From Zeugodacus cucurbitae (taxonomy: Eukaryota > Arthropoda > Insecta > Diptera > Tephritidae): a stretch of DNA of 64,000 nucleotides. How positions within the stretch are numbered: position 1 is the stretch's first letter; each line of letters opens with the position of its first letter. Below, in pieces: positions 11,885 to 24,800 of this stretch. Under the pieces are notes generated by a model that had not been told where the DNA came from, ran no database searches, and saw nothing but the letters and a program-made list of their open reading frames with translations. A program made the translations under genes and the position numbers. The DNA lies in contig NC_071669.1 of assembly GCF_028554725.1 (NCBI RefSeq), forward strand, positions 59,081,001 to 59,145,000, written 5' to 3'.

Positions 11885-14800
11885 GAGTACAGAAGGAATA
11901 CCTGAAAAAACATCCAGTGAGAATGCCGAATTGATCGAAGCAGCAGAAAATAGTACCTCCACAACAGCTGCGACACCAACGTCAACTTTACCACATGAAA
12001 AAGCAGTTTCAACTACCTCAAGCGAACAAAATGAAGAATCTTCCACAACGGCAGAGCAAGAACCAAACACTTCCGAGATTATAAATCTAGAGAAATCCGA
12101 GAGCGAAAATGTAGTCGATCCCACAGGTCCTTCAGAAGTTGATGAAATCCAACTAAAGGAGAGCGCAGTTGAGAGTGCAAAAGTTAGCAGTGAAAAGAGC
12201 GAAGAAGAAACAGGGGCTGATAAAGATGAAAAAGAATCCAATAACACCCACGCAAGTCCAAAATCAACAGAAGCAGCTACAAAGGCCCAATCATCAACTG
12301 CAACACCGTCGACAGAAGCGCAGTTGGACGATAATTACGCGCAACATGTGACGTATGAAGCCGATGGCAGCGCCATCTACACAGATCCCAATACGAATTC
12401 TCGCTACAAATGGTGTACAACGGAAAATAATTGGTTGCCTTGTGACGCTGAGCATACTGACAGTGCAACCACAACGACGAGCACTGAAAACCCCTATGAG
12501 AATGAGCACTACAAATGGTGCAGTCAAAGCCAAAAGTGGATACCGAAAGTGCAGCAACAAACCACTGAAACTGAGCATTACAAATGGGATGCGGTGAAAA
12601 AGGAATGGATACCAAAAGTGAGTGCTAGCAGCAGTGATCCAGTGAATGTGACCTATGACATTGACGCGGAGGGCCAACGCATTTACACCGATAAAGATGG
12701 TACGGTGTTTTTTTGGGACGAGAGCAAAAACGCGTGGTTTCCGAAGATCGATGATGACTTTATGGCGCACTATCAGATGAATTACGGTTTCATAGATAAT
12801 ACTAGTGCCTCGGAGGAGGAGGCCAGACTTAAAGCGGAGGAAGAGAAAAAACAGAAAGAATTGGAATTGCAACGCATGACCGAGGAGGCAAAGGCTGCCG
12901 CAGCTGCGACGGCGAATGCAAATGGCGATGGTGCACCAGCTATTAAGCGTAAGGCGCAGGAGCCGCCAAGTGAGTCACATTTGAATTGTTTCAAATAAAT
13001 TTGATTTGTTAACTAATTATTTATTTATTTTTTTTTTAGAATGGTTTGATTTGGATCCCGAGCAGAACACGAAAGTTTACGTTTCCAATTTACCCTTAGA
13101 CATTACCATGGATGAATTCGCCGAGTTGATGGGCAAATGCGGCATGATCATGCGCGATCCACAAACGCAAAAGTATAAATTGAAATTATATGCGGAGGCT
13201 GATGGTCAACTGAAGGGCGATGGCTTGTGTGATTATATTAAGGTGAGTACCACGAATATTTTTTGTTGTAAATATACTCTATATATTTTACGTTGTGCTA
13301 GCTCAAAGAGAGTCCCTGACTTTATTTTTTGTATGTTTGTTGAGGTTTTACTCGAAAGTTAAAAATTCCCATTATTTTCCTTTTGCACACCGGTTCATTC
13401 ATCATTTTTCTTATCCTTGATTATATTTTCATTATATATCCAACGAATGGTTTGGAATTATTCATTGGGGTTTGAATTAAACGGGGGTGTTGTGAAATCC
13501 AAGACAGATTTGCTGAATGTCAAAATGGCAAACCAATTCTGATTTTCAATGGTGTCACAATATCTGATAGGATTCTCATATTTTCGAATATAAGCAAAAC
13601 CAATTTTCGAATCAGCTGTGCCACTATTCATGGGTCAAAATAAACAAGACACTTTTTTTTGGAATTTCAATCACATAATCACTTAAAAATATCCATTAAA
13701 CCCAAAAAATAGAATTAAAATTAGAAGTTATTCCAGCGTTTATTTAATTGAACAATGAAGGTAGCGCAAATGAGAAAAGGAAAATTTTAGGGAATCACAA
13801 TAATTCGCTTTATGCTTATGGGAAGTCAAAATTAGTACATATATCGTTTAACTTTTATGTAAAAAGTTCGATATTTCCACGATCTATTCTGAATTTTCTA
13901 TTTTGTGAATTTCTTAGGATATTTTGTTTTTTTTCGTTAAATTCAATAATTGCGTCATTTAGCGTTCGTTTCCTCTTCTTTAATAATAAATATATTTTTC
14001 CAAAGCGTTTTAACGGCAAATAAATATAAATTTGAACAAACCAAAGTGTATTCAACAAAGTGAACTAAGTATTTGACATACTTGTTTTTGACAATAAAAT
14101 AGTAAACAATTCATGTATTTGTTTACATTAACCCGTCTTTTTTATCTTGAACAATATAATATATATTGTTAAAAGTGTTTGAAATTTGTCAGTTGGAGCA
14201 CAAAACATTAGTAAATTGCTTCCATGAGTTGTTTTGCATAAGCAGAAAGTATTCGGCATTTTCTTTTATTCATTTAAAAAATATTTTTTTGGTTTGAAAT
14301 TTGTTTACTTTTGAATTTCAAAATTTAAATTTTTGAATAAATGTAAGGGTTAAATCAATGGCAAAAAACATGTCAAATTCGGATAAAAAAATGAAATGTC
14401 ATATACTTAGTTCAACTACTTCAAATCTGTCAGCCTTGAGACTCTTGGTTTGTTTCTGCCAGCAAAAACGATAAAATTGTTTTCCATGGCACCGCAAACC
14501 AATAAAATTCCTGTTTCGAACATCAAACCAATAATATCAGAATTCATGACATCAACCAGAATTTTTTGTCGGTTTGAATTCTGATTCCGACAACTATCAG
14601 ATTCCACAACAAACCAAATGCAACTTGTTCTTGGTGATATTATACTGATTTAGAATTCATTTCTTATTAAGCTCAGCTTTGTTAGTATGTATTCATTTGA
14701 AGACTCAGAAGATCAGCTAAATAAAAAGATCCCCTCACGGTCATAATATAAAATTTAAGGGTTTAACAACCTAGAAAGTCGACTTTGCTTTCAGGAAGAT

Positions 14801-17800
14801 ATCTGAAGATCAGAAATTTCTAAAATTCTTTATCAAAATTGGTTCGAACCCAATTTTTCTTGTTATATTTTCCTTTCGGAAACCCTTCAATATGTTGGAC
14901 GGATAGTATTCGCAGATATGTATGTGTAAATGCGAAACATTTTTTTCAGTTATGTAGACTGTGGACCCTTCTTCGCAAGGATTTCATTATTGAATAATAC
15001 GGAGAAAATAAGTTATAACAATACATGTATATTTTGTAAAATATAATAGAGGTAAAAACTCTTGAATTGAAATTTATTATTGAATATTGAAAATACTAAG
15101 TTTTTCATACTGTTCGAGAAATATTGGGAAATTTCCTTATACAGTTATTTAGTTTTCCTTTAAATTTTCTGTGATTATAACCCTTGCGAAATCAATGCTA
15201 GATGTTGTTGATACTATTAATATGGAAATTATTTTAAGTATTGACTATTACTCTCACAGTTCTGGATCACTGAAATTTTCTAAAAATAACTAATACTGGT
15301 AATTTTGGTAAATATTGTAGATATCATTATTCTCTGATAATGTAGAAAAGTACTATTATAGAAACAAGCTTTAGACGATACTGGAATATATTACCGATAG
15401 TATGTATACAAAATTTGGATAATTTCACAAAATACTGGTAAACATGTACTATTGTTGTTATTGTAGCAACAGAAAACCTTCCCCAAATAATTCGAAGGTA
15501 TGCTGACGAGTTGACAATAGAAGTGCGGATTCGTTACGGGTTGGAAGACTCCTCCGGTATTGCTTCTTTTTTTCTTCTTTCTTTTTTTTCGGTTTTCATT
15601 TGGTTTCGTGTTCGATTTTTTTTTTTTCGAAAATTGATATAAAAATTCATACGCTGACTTTTTTCAATAAATAAAACATGAATTTATTGGTGTTTTTATA
15701 TAGTTTTCAAAACTTTATTGTTGCTTTAATTTTATTTTTATTTTCCACATTGTCAGTGTAAGTATGTATGCAGCTGCGGGATATTTAATGATTTTCAAAA
15801 AAGTGTTTCCCTTTTTACCGTTACATTCATACCTACATTTTCTTATAACATTTACAACAAAGTTTTCGGTTTTTTCTTGTTTTACTTACATTTTCGTTCG
15901 TTTCATTTTACTGTTAAATCTAAGGTTAGTTACATAATTTACGGTGCTCGATTCGCATATTTCTATTTGCCTTGAATTATATAATTTTATATTTAAACAT
16001 TTTGCATACAAATGTTTGATTTTTTTTTAATTCTTTGTATGCGCATATATGTATGTATGTATGTGTGTGTATGTAAGCATCTAAGTAGAATTCAATATGT
16101 TTGCATAACGTGCTCGCTTTCCATTTATTTATCATATAAGAGTATGTACTCGTTTATACTACTATTAACAAGATGACAAAACATACTGTGAGGTAATAAT
16201 TAGATGAAAATTGCATTTCGAATCGGTTTACTTCGTTTCAAGTACATACATATGTACATACGAGTATGTATTTGTGTATTACTATATGCGTTTATATACA
16301 AATATTTGTATTGTAAAAGACAATTGCTTAGAAAGTTAAGTTGTTAAAAATATTACAAAAAAAAAATAGTTTTACAAAAAATGTGTAATTAATTGTTATT
16401 TGTTAATAATATCGTTCAAGTGTTGCTTTTTGTATTAACAGTGTAGATTAAAATTAAATTTTAATATTTGTTAAAAGCAATTTGATATGTGTTTCAACTT
16501 ATTTCAGTAGCTTTTTTATAATTTTATTCTTTTATTACTTTGTTTTAAAATTAAAAATACAAAAGGCTTATATTAGTAGTTTGTTTATTATAGATATTTT
16601 GTGCTGATATAGCTTCAAATTCTTTTTTTTTTAATTTTTTGGCGCTAAATGTGCTTTAAATTAGTTAACATATTATTTTTGCTTATATTGATAATATATT
16701 TTATTGTTTTTGTGCGGAAAAAGTGTCTTATTACTAAGTGTTTGCTTAGACTCAATTATTGTGTTTGACATTTTTGTGAATTTTTTTATGAAAAAAAAAA
16801 CGTGTAAAAGCACTTAAGTTTTAAATAAAAGTGTGGAGAGCATATTAAATTTTGGAAAAAAAACATTTTGAAATTTGAAAAATTTTTAATTTAAAATGTT
16901 TTGCATTTGTGTAAATTTCGCTGAAATTATTTGCATATATTTATGAGTTTTATTTAAATTATATTTTTTTCAAATTAAAATTTTGCGTGTTTTATGTATA
17001 GTTTTCAAGTTGAAATTTTTTAAAACAATTATTTATAAATTTAATTAAAGAAAGATTTAATGAAATTAATTGAAAAAAAATCAAATATAATTAATTAAAA
17101 TAGTTTAAGCGTGCTTTTACATAGCTTTAACAATAAAGTGAGGTTAGATGGGTTTCAGTGGCTAAAAACAAGGGTATTTTTACAATTTTTTTTTTTTCAA
17201 TATATACAATCATATATTTCATATAAACAATTCAGCGTATCAAAGATACATGTTTAAACAGTATTTTGAGAAATTATTATTTAAAAATTCCGATAACTCA
17301 GCCGTTGGCAACTCATTTCCCATGAAGTTTCCAAAAAAAGGTCTTGCGATGGACATCATATCCTGATTGGTTCATCTAAAATCATTAATCCAAAAATATG
17401 TATTTCGATAATACATGGATAAATCTAGTTAATGAAGAATGAGTAAAGTAGAATGAAAAGGAAAATTTGGAAATTTGAATTTTTGACAGAATTTTAACCA
17501 AAAATCTCACTGTTTTACTGAAATTTTTGGCATAAATTGGCTTCAAAAAATATTTACATTAAAAATAACCAAAAATCCTTCATTCATTAATTAGCTAATG
17601 CTATTCCAAAGATGTGTGCAAAATTTGAACGAAATTGCTTCATAACTTTTTGAGTTACCGTGTTCAACGACTTGTAAAATTGAGTTTTGAAATAAATCCA
17701 TTTAAAATTTTACATTCGTACTGACGTGACCTGTTTGGCGGAACTTCCAAAGTGTATATTTCTTAGAATATTACTCGGATTGATTTGATATTTTTGGATA

Positions 17801-20800
17801 ATATTTTAACAATTTTTTTTATTTAAATTTTTTGATAATTTTTTAATAAGAAACAATTTTTTTTTTCAAATTTGAAATTTTGTAACCCACCTAACCCCTT
17901 AAGACTATTGCTACCATATAATCATAAATGTTTATAAATTACAGTTACATTGTGTTCAAACGTTATTTTTTGTATATACAAACAACACAGTTTTTTATTT
18001 TAATTATTTTGTAGATTTTTATTATTTTCAAATTTTTATAGTTTTTTAAATTTTTAATTTTTATAATTTAAAAAATTTTCAAAATTTTTATTATTTTTAA
18101 AAATTTAAAATTTTTAAATTTTTTAATTTTCAAAATTTTTAAATTTTCAAAATTTTTGAAATTTCAAAACTTTATAATTTTCATTTTCATATTTTTCAAT
18201 CCTTTTCGACTGCATTTCTGTTCACTTATAAATTAATAATATTCATTTGTTTTCGTAAATTTACAATCGAGTGTAGCGAGAGAACTGCTGCCAAAGCAGT
18301 AGACGAAGTCACTGGAGCGCCGCTCGTGTGCTACTAAAGCTAATACTATGTGTAGTGCCTTAGCGGTAATTTTACTTACGAGTTAAATACGTTTTTCTTT
18401 TAAGCCAATTTTATTTGTTTTTGTTTTTTGCTTTTGTTAGCTATGTACTATATGAAATTATAAAATGGAGAGCGCGAACAGGGAGCTAAAGCAACATTGA
18501 GCGTTTACAAGTATAACTATTCAAGTGAAATAAAATGGCAGCAACGACTTAAATTAGAAAAAAAATGTAATAATATAGCTTAAGACTAATTTTAATTTAA
18601 TATTTTTTTGCATGCGGTTGCGGAGAGTCAAGCAAAACCGATATAAATACAGTCGACTAAGGAGGTGAAGCTTCAAAAAATAAAAAAATAATAAAAATTA
18701 AAAGAAGCCATTCAATTTACAACTCAATCGTTAACCGTTACATTCTAATATCAATTTTGATATCCTTCGCCTTCACTCTATTCCTCCTCATATGCCTCGT
18801 TGCCGGCTTGTTTTTGTTGCAACAGCTCCTGTGTCTTCTTGGCCTTTCGCCGTTTGCGCATTTCGAAGAATTTACGTTGATCTTCCGGTGAGAGTCGTGA
18901 CAAACGCTCGGCATATTTGCGCTTCTTCTCCTCCTTCTCTATGCGTAGACGTTCCTCATCTTGCTTCTGCAAAGCTTCGAAGCGTTCTTGCCGTCTACGT
19001 TTCTCTTCCTCTGCAGCGCGTTGTTCTGCCTCGGCGCGCGCCTTGAGCGCATCTTCCTCCTGCTTGATTTGCGCTTCGTGTTCCGCTTTGCGTCGTTGTT
19101 CCGCCTCTTCGAGTTCCTTCTTTATGCGCTCCTCTTCTTCTTCGATCTGCCGTTGTTCCTGCTCACGTTTGGCGATCTCCTCCTGTCGCAAGCGTAGCTT
19201 TTCCTCGCGTCGTCGATTTTCTTCCGCCAGACGTTCGAGTTCCTTTTGCTCCAGCTTGCGTGCCTCTTCCAGTTCGGCCAACTTCAGCCGTCTTTCTTCT
19301 TCTTCCAATTGTTGTTTAATCTCCTCTTGTTGTCGCCTATTCTCTTCTTCCAAGCGTCGTCGGTTTGCTTCGTCCTCTTGCCGCTTACGTTCCTGCGTTT
19401 CGTGCAGTTCCCGTTCACGTTCGCTACGCGCTTGCTTCAAACGTTCTTCGTATTCTTCCAGCTGGCGCTTCTCCTCCTCCAATCGTTCTTTTTCACGTTT
19501 CGCCTCCTCCTTGGCGAGCTCTTCCTGCTGCTTCTTCATTTGCTCTTCACGTTCCTTGCGCTCCTTCTCTTCACGTTCTCTCTGCCGATCTATACGTTCT
19601 TGTCGTATACGCTCCGCGCTGCTATATTCGTCGTCGCGTCGCTGCTCCTCGGCATGTTGCTGTCGCAATGCTTCCAATTCACGTTGTCCTCGTTCATATT
19701 CGCGTCGTTTAGCCTCCGCTTCGGCCAATTGCTGCTGGTGACGTCGCTCCTGTTCGTTGGCTTCACGCTGACGCAGTTCATCCATTTCGCGACGCGGCTG
19801 TTCGGTTTGTTCGTGTGATTTCTGTTGTTGGTCTTGTTGTGCCTGTTCCTGGTGGTGGCGTTGTCGTTCACGCTCCTGATTTGCCAGTATACGCATTTTT
19901 TGTTCGTTCAATTTGCGCTCCTTCTCGAGTTGCATTTGCTGTGCTCGCTGCTGCTTGCGCTGCAGACGACGCTTCTCCTTCTGCCGTTGTCGCCATACGA
20001 CACGATCATGCGGCATTTGCTTTTGACTGTTTCTCGCCTTATTGGCTGGTCTGGGCGTAGCTGTGGCCGGCACCGGTATTTCGTTGTAATGCGCCAATGT
20101 TGTTGGCGTATTCGAAGTAGCTTGTGCATCGATATCGTTCGGATGGATTGTGGTCGGTTGGTTTCGACGACGTCCTGTGCGATCACCACGTTTGCGTCCG
20201 GGTTTGCCACGTTGCTTAGGTACTTCGATCTGCTCGTTACTGCCCTCTGCCTTTACGATGACACTGGATATGAAAGTAGAAAATGTGGGGGATATGAGTC
20301 ACTGCTTCTACCTTCTAAGCTTAAACTTAAGTTTCTTATTCATTATTCTTTATAACTAATATGTTTATGTTTTATATGTTTGCAGGTGGAGTCTGTGGGT
20401 TTGGCGCTGAATATTTTGGATGAGTACAATCTGCGTGGCCAGAAAATACGCGTGCAACGTGCCAAATTTCAGATGCGTGGCGAATATAATCCCGCATTGA
20501 AACCGAAACGCAAAAAGAAGGACAAGGAGAAATTGCAGAAAATGAAAGAGAAGTAAGTGCACTGGGGGTCAACAGCTTGGATGCTTTGCAAGTCTCAGAA
20601 AACTTAATAGTTATGTCTTCTTTTCTTTAGACTTTTCGATTGGCGTCCGGAAAAAATGCGTGGTGAGCGCTCGAAAAATGAAAAGGTAGTCATCATCAAG
20701 AATCTTTTCGATCCAGTTATTTTCGAAAAGGAGGTGCAACTAATATTGGACTATCAGAATGAGTTGCGTGAGGAATGCAGCAAATGCGGCACAGTACGCA

Positions 20801-21854
20801 AAGTGGTCATTTATGATGTGAGTATGCACGCTTTTAATTTTGTATTTTTCGAGTGTTTACTTTTTCGGAATATTTTCGAAATACGTGCATTTTTTAACAT
20901 CTCAATTTTTGATCGCAATTTTATTTTATTATTTTTCGAAATTCGAAAATTTTAGTATAAAAACATTTTAGTAAAAAAATTACAATTTTCCAAATTATTT
21001 TCGAAATTTTCAGTAAAGAGACATTTCAGTTGATAATTTTCCAAATCGATAATCGAAAAATAATATAAAAATGCAAAAAAGTGTCAAAGTGAAATTTATG
21101 GAAAATTTCGAAAAAATTTGCGATTTTCGAAATTATTTTCGAAATTCCAAAAATAATGTAAAAATCCGAAAAAGTGCCAATAGACACTGTATGACAACTT
21201 TCAAAATTATTTTCGAATTTCGAAAATATTTGCTAATTTCGAAATTAATTTCGAATTTCGAAAAATAATAATTAAAAAAGTGTTGAAAAATCTATAAAAT
21301 ATATTTTTGAAATTAAAAGCAAAACTAATTCACAATGATTTTTCAAGTATTTGTCAACAGTTCTAACCGTTTTGAGACCGGAGAACGGTTTAAGAAAACA
21401 CTTGCTGTCAATATTAAAATGCTTTTCTTAATTTTTCTAACTACAGCGTCACCCTGAAGGCGTTGCACAAGTGAATATGGCCGACCCGGAAGAAGCTGAT
21501 GTGGTAATACAAATGATGCACGGACGTTTCTTTGGACAGCGTAAGCTGAGCGCGGAGCATTGGGATGGCAAAACCAAATACAAGCAAGTTTTTACCAGCT
21601 ATAAGCATTTACTTGAGATTTTCAACTTATTTTTCTGCACCAACAGAATCGTTGAAACCGAGGCGGAGGTGCAGAAACGGCTAAGCCATTGGGATCAGTA
21701 TCTAACGCGTGAGGAAAACGAAGAAAAGGACGCGCTGCACAAGTCACTCACTGAGGCAACAACAGTGGCTGATGCAGCGCCTGCGATTGCAGTGGAGGAA
21801 GAGGAGAAGCAGGAGTTGGAAAGTAGCGCTACAGACACACCAAAAGTGTGTTAA
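11877..21854 (+). CDS. barc: Tat-SF1 / HTATSF1 homologue, splicing cofactor (barricade)
   Basis: Six coding exons join to 664 residues: 11877-12969, 13040-13242, 20386-20552, 20631-20817, 21447-21583, 21647-21854. All phases agree. Residues 1-150 are acidic and Ser/Thr-rich. Residues 158-304 hold four Y-x-W...W-x-P modules, the last matching the Tat-SF1 segment before RRM1. RRM1 is at about 375-458 (KVYVSNLPLDITMDEF). RRM2 is at about 506-590 and carries GRFFGQR, the R-x-F signature of a U2AF-homology motif; in this family it binds SF3b1 ligand motifs and links the protein to U2 snRNP. The C-terminus is short and acidic; the human tail is much longer. Intron 2 is 7.1 kb and contains the last exon of the antisense lectin gene. 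Intron 5 is a 63-nt GC-AG intron. The Drosophila orthologue is barricade (CG6049), from memory. Confidence 0.95.
13243..14060. other. Proximal part of barc intron 2
   Basis: Begins with the donor AAG|GTGAGT at 13243. Otherwise AT-rich without recognisable exons. The 118-codon ORF that reads through the donor and the 91-codon ORF at 13748-14023 are not supported. Confidence 0.5.
14061..14414. repeat. ~354-bp stretch bounded by 18-bp imperfect inverted repeats
   Basis: TGAACTAAGTATTTGACA at 14061 reappears in inverted form (TGTCATATACTTAGTTCA) at 14397-14414, with one mismatch. The interior is AT-rich and non-coding. This is the shape of a miniature inverted-repeat element inside barc intron 2; the family is unknown. 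Confidence 0.5.
14415..17132. other. Middle of barc intron 2, AT-rich
   Basis: No exon or recognisable element. Long T and A runs and TATG/TACA simple sequence occur at about 15560-15640 and 16040-16075. The 63-codon minus ORF at 14416-14607 lacks any family signal. Confidence 0.4.
17133..17902 (+). mobile_element. TTAA-bounded miniature element, family B copy 1 (770 bp)
   Basis: The right end reads ACCCACCTAACCCCTTAA (ending at 17902); the left end is a decayed inverse (ATAAAGTGAGGTTAGATGGG). Internal words such as TCTAGTTAATGAA, GCTATTCCAAAGATGTGTGC and GCAAAATTTGAA recur in copies at 24789-25205 (inverted, truncated) and 36651-37085 (truncated). TTAA edges are typical of piggyBac-type target sites. 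It is non-coding. Confidence 0.75.
17985..18190. repeat. TTTTAAA/AAATTTT low-complexity tract
   Basis: About 200 bp composed almost wholly of short, shuffled runs of T and A such as TTTTTAAATTTTT and CAAAATTTTT. It lies just beyond the expected 3' end of the minus-strand lectin gene. Confidence 0.7.
18410..18415 (-). terminator. Candidate poly(A) signal of the lectin gene
   Basis: The minus-strand AATAAA here is about 360 nt after the stop codon. An ATTAAA variant sits nearer, at 18591-18596. Either would serve; the sequence does not decide. Confidence 0.35.
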
Positions 21855-24800
21855 GATGTCTAATATTGCAGGCATCAAGACAAGTGCTTAAAAGTGTGGG
21901 CAATTGCAACTGTTAAAATTTCAAATTTTTGGCTTTGCAGTATTTGAAATAAAACAACTGTGTATTTAACGCTGTAAATGATGTTGTTGTTGTTTTTTTT
22001 TTGTAAGAAAGTAAGATGATATATTTAAAGAAGTTACAAACTCACCTGCGTCCATTTTTGCCTGGCTGATCCACCACATGCAATATGACTTCGTTCGCAT
22101 ATTGATTCGGATAGGTGGAATTCCAACGTGTATAGACCTTGCCACGATTCTTCTCGCTGACCTTTGGCATTTTATGTTGACAAATGAAACGGAAACGATC
22201 CGGGCATGGGCGTGCAGACCATCTGTTTATTGAAGGCAAAATAATAAAATTTATTTATTTTTTTAATATTACAAATACAAAATACAAAAATACAACCAGC
22301 TAATTAGCAGCGTCTGTATGTGTGTATGCAGGTGTGTGTATGCAATGTATAGCATGCATGCAATTTGCAAATCGCTGCCAAATTTCGTATGCCTTTCACG
22401 TTGCAAGTTGGCTGTGTGTCTTGTGTGTGATTTCTATTTCATTTCACCAATATGTTTCGAGTGTATGTGTGTATGTATGTATGTGTTAGTGTGTTAAGGC
22501 GTGTATCTGTGTTTAATAACGTTTGTTTACATTCTTGTCTGGCGCTACATGTCATTAACACGTCAATTGACCGCGTTCCGTTTTGTGCTGATGAGCAGTC
22601 AACAGACAACTTGATTAGCTACTTCACACGTTATTGGCGCGCATTTCATTAAATTCTAGCATTAATTATGGGAGTGTGTTTAGACTTTGACATATTTCTA
22701 AATGCCTTTCATGATCATTTAATTATTGTTTATAAGTTAAATTAAACAAACTGGATGCTCATACGAATGAGTAATTGATAATATTATTTAAGGCAAGAGA
22801 ATGGAAGTTCAATATTGAAAATTGATAAGCAAAACTGAGATTTGACAGAAAATCAGTTATTTAAAGAAGACTATCACCCCCAAGTCAGGCGGTTATACTT
22901 AAGCGGGCTCGAATTTTTTTCAGACAAGTAAAAAACCTTCCAAAACGATTATGATCGGGTCCAACGAGATAGTGTTATAAGCTGTTTGGAAATATGCGAA
23001 AGAGTGAGTGTGCTGTAAAAGAATATCCGAAAAATTTAATGAAAGCAACTCGGAAAATTTGAGGTTCATACACGCAAGTTCTTGTAAAAAGTCTGGTTAC
23101 TGACAATATGTAAGTTAATGGCGAAGAGCTTTGCTAAGTTAAAAAAAAAAATCCGGAAATTATTTTAATCATCGTAAAATGAAATTGATCGATATAGTTG
23201 AGGGACGAAAGATATAAAAAAAAAATGTTGCGCATATCGTTCCAAAAAAAAAAAAAAATTATTGAAAAACATTTGGAAACATTTGTTTAAATTTATTTTG
23301 AATTTATTTAAATTGGGTGGCAAGCGAGCTCAAGATCCAAACTATTCACCGTATCACAAATTTTTGAATATCAAGGAAAAATTTTATGAACAGTATACGG
23401 CAAATTCGAGTTTTTTCTGCGTATTGAACCGAATTTTTTTTTGGGAGTTTGAGTTATAAGTAAAAAACGTGTATTCTCCAATTTTCGGAATTAGCCTTAA
23501 AAATCGAAATATTTGCCTTCGATGTTCGAAAAAAGGTTTATTAAAAATATTATTATTTGCAGAATATACATAGGTACTAATAAATATGGAAAAAACTAAA
23601 TTTTCCTTTTTCTTCAATGGTGTCGATCATGTTTGTATGACAGTTGCTTTAAGGCAGTAGTCTGCTTCAAAATATCGATTTTTTTGTTTTGTTTTAAATC
23701 CCTTCCGAAACTATCCAATAATATGTCTTTGAAATTCCCGAGGCCAATTCGACATATTTTCGAAGCTAGAGCAGTTTTAGTGGCCGAGCGTCGAGCAGGT
23801 GCGAATGCTCAGGCAGACCTTTAAAGCGCAGTAGCGCGTTTCCTCGAGTTTTCATTTTCACAAGTGTTAGAAAACGGTGCCGGCAAAAAGAATATATGTC
23901 CGAACGAAACAAAGTGATCTAGCTTCAGTATTAAATTATCTTCTATTTGAACTAAAAAAGTTGGACAAAAGTATTATTTAAACTACTTGTTTTGCAACTT
24001 AAAGTCAATTGTTTTTTTTTTTTGTTTTAAAGTGAATTTTTTTTCAAACTTCGAAAAAATCTGGAATTTTATAACTTCTTCGGTATTTGTTTAGTTCATA
24101 AAGAAAAGAAAGTTATAAAAATTAAAAAAAAAAATGGTTCGACTGTTTCAGATGCATCGCACGACCTCTATCAACGGCACCGATTTACAAGTGCAAGACT
24201 CCAGGCGCTCCAGAAAAATACTTACAACTTTGAAAAAATTTCAATATTTTTTAATAATAAATATTGTTTTTTAAGACTTAAATATAGTACACTATCGTCT
24301 TAAAATTCCGTTTACCGCAATCATTTCCTTCCATTTCAAAAAAATTACTAAAAAACGCTTTTTTTCGGCTTCTAAAGCAGACTACTGCCTTAAGGAACGA
24401 TTTTTGAGAATTACAATAAAAATACAATAATCATTGTACCTTCCTCGATAGTAGCAGATAGCTATGAGCTACAAGTATGCTTTTAGTTTAATTTTTTGCC
24501 TGATTCTAAATATGATCTTCAAAAAACTACTGAATCTAAGTCTTCTTGAAACACTCTTATAACTATTTCATTTAATTGAACATAGTTCGGATTAAATTTT
24601 AAATTAAAATTGAGAAGATGTAAATATTGTTCTCATTGCAATTGTATTGACTACACTGTACAACACTAGGCTGGGTATTGGACCAAATTAATTTTTTCCA
24701 GGAAATTTAGTTCTAATTAAAAAAAAAAAAAAATTATTCGAAATATTTGGATTCAAAGCTTGACCGAAACGTTTTATACATCATTAAATTAAGGGGTTAG

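Noticed and set aside
11636..12994. Minus-strand ORFs (203, 192 and 112 codons) over barc exon 1
   Set aside because: Antisense shadows of a confirmed exon; no domains of their own.
14840..14858. GGTTCGAACCC, a tRNA T-loop-like word
   Set aside because: No acceptor stem, anticodon stem or B-box spacing around it; it is a local palindrome (ATTGGTTCGAACCCAAT).
18792..20355. Long plus-strand ORFs (up to 274 codons, Ser/Arg/Cys/Leu-rich) opposite the lectin tail
   Set aside because: They are antisense reflections of the Glu/Arg/Lys/Gln-rich exon, whose codons lack stop complements. The minus frame continues through consistent splice sites into a lectin domain.
21584..21646. Reading the barc C-terminal region as one unspliced exon because the frame stays open
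   Set aside because: Family alignment is interrupted by exactly these 21 residues, and GCAAGT...CAACAG fits a GC-AG intron that restores the alignment.
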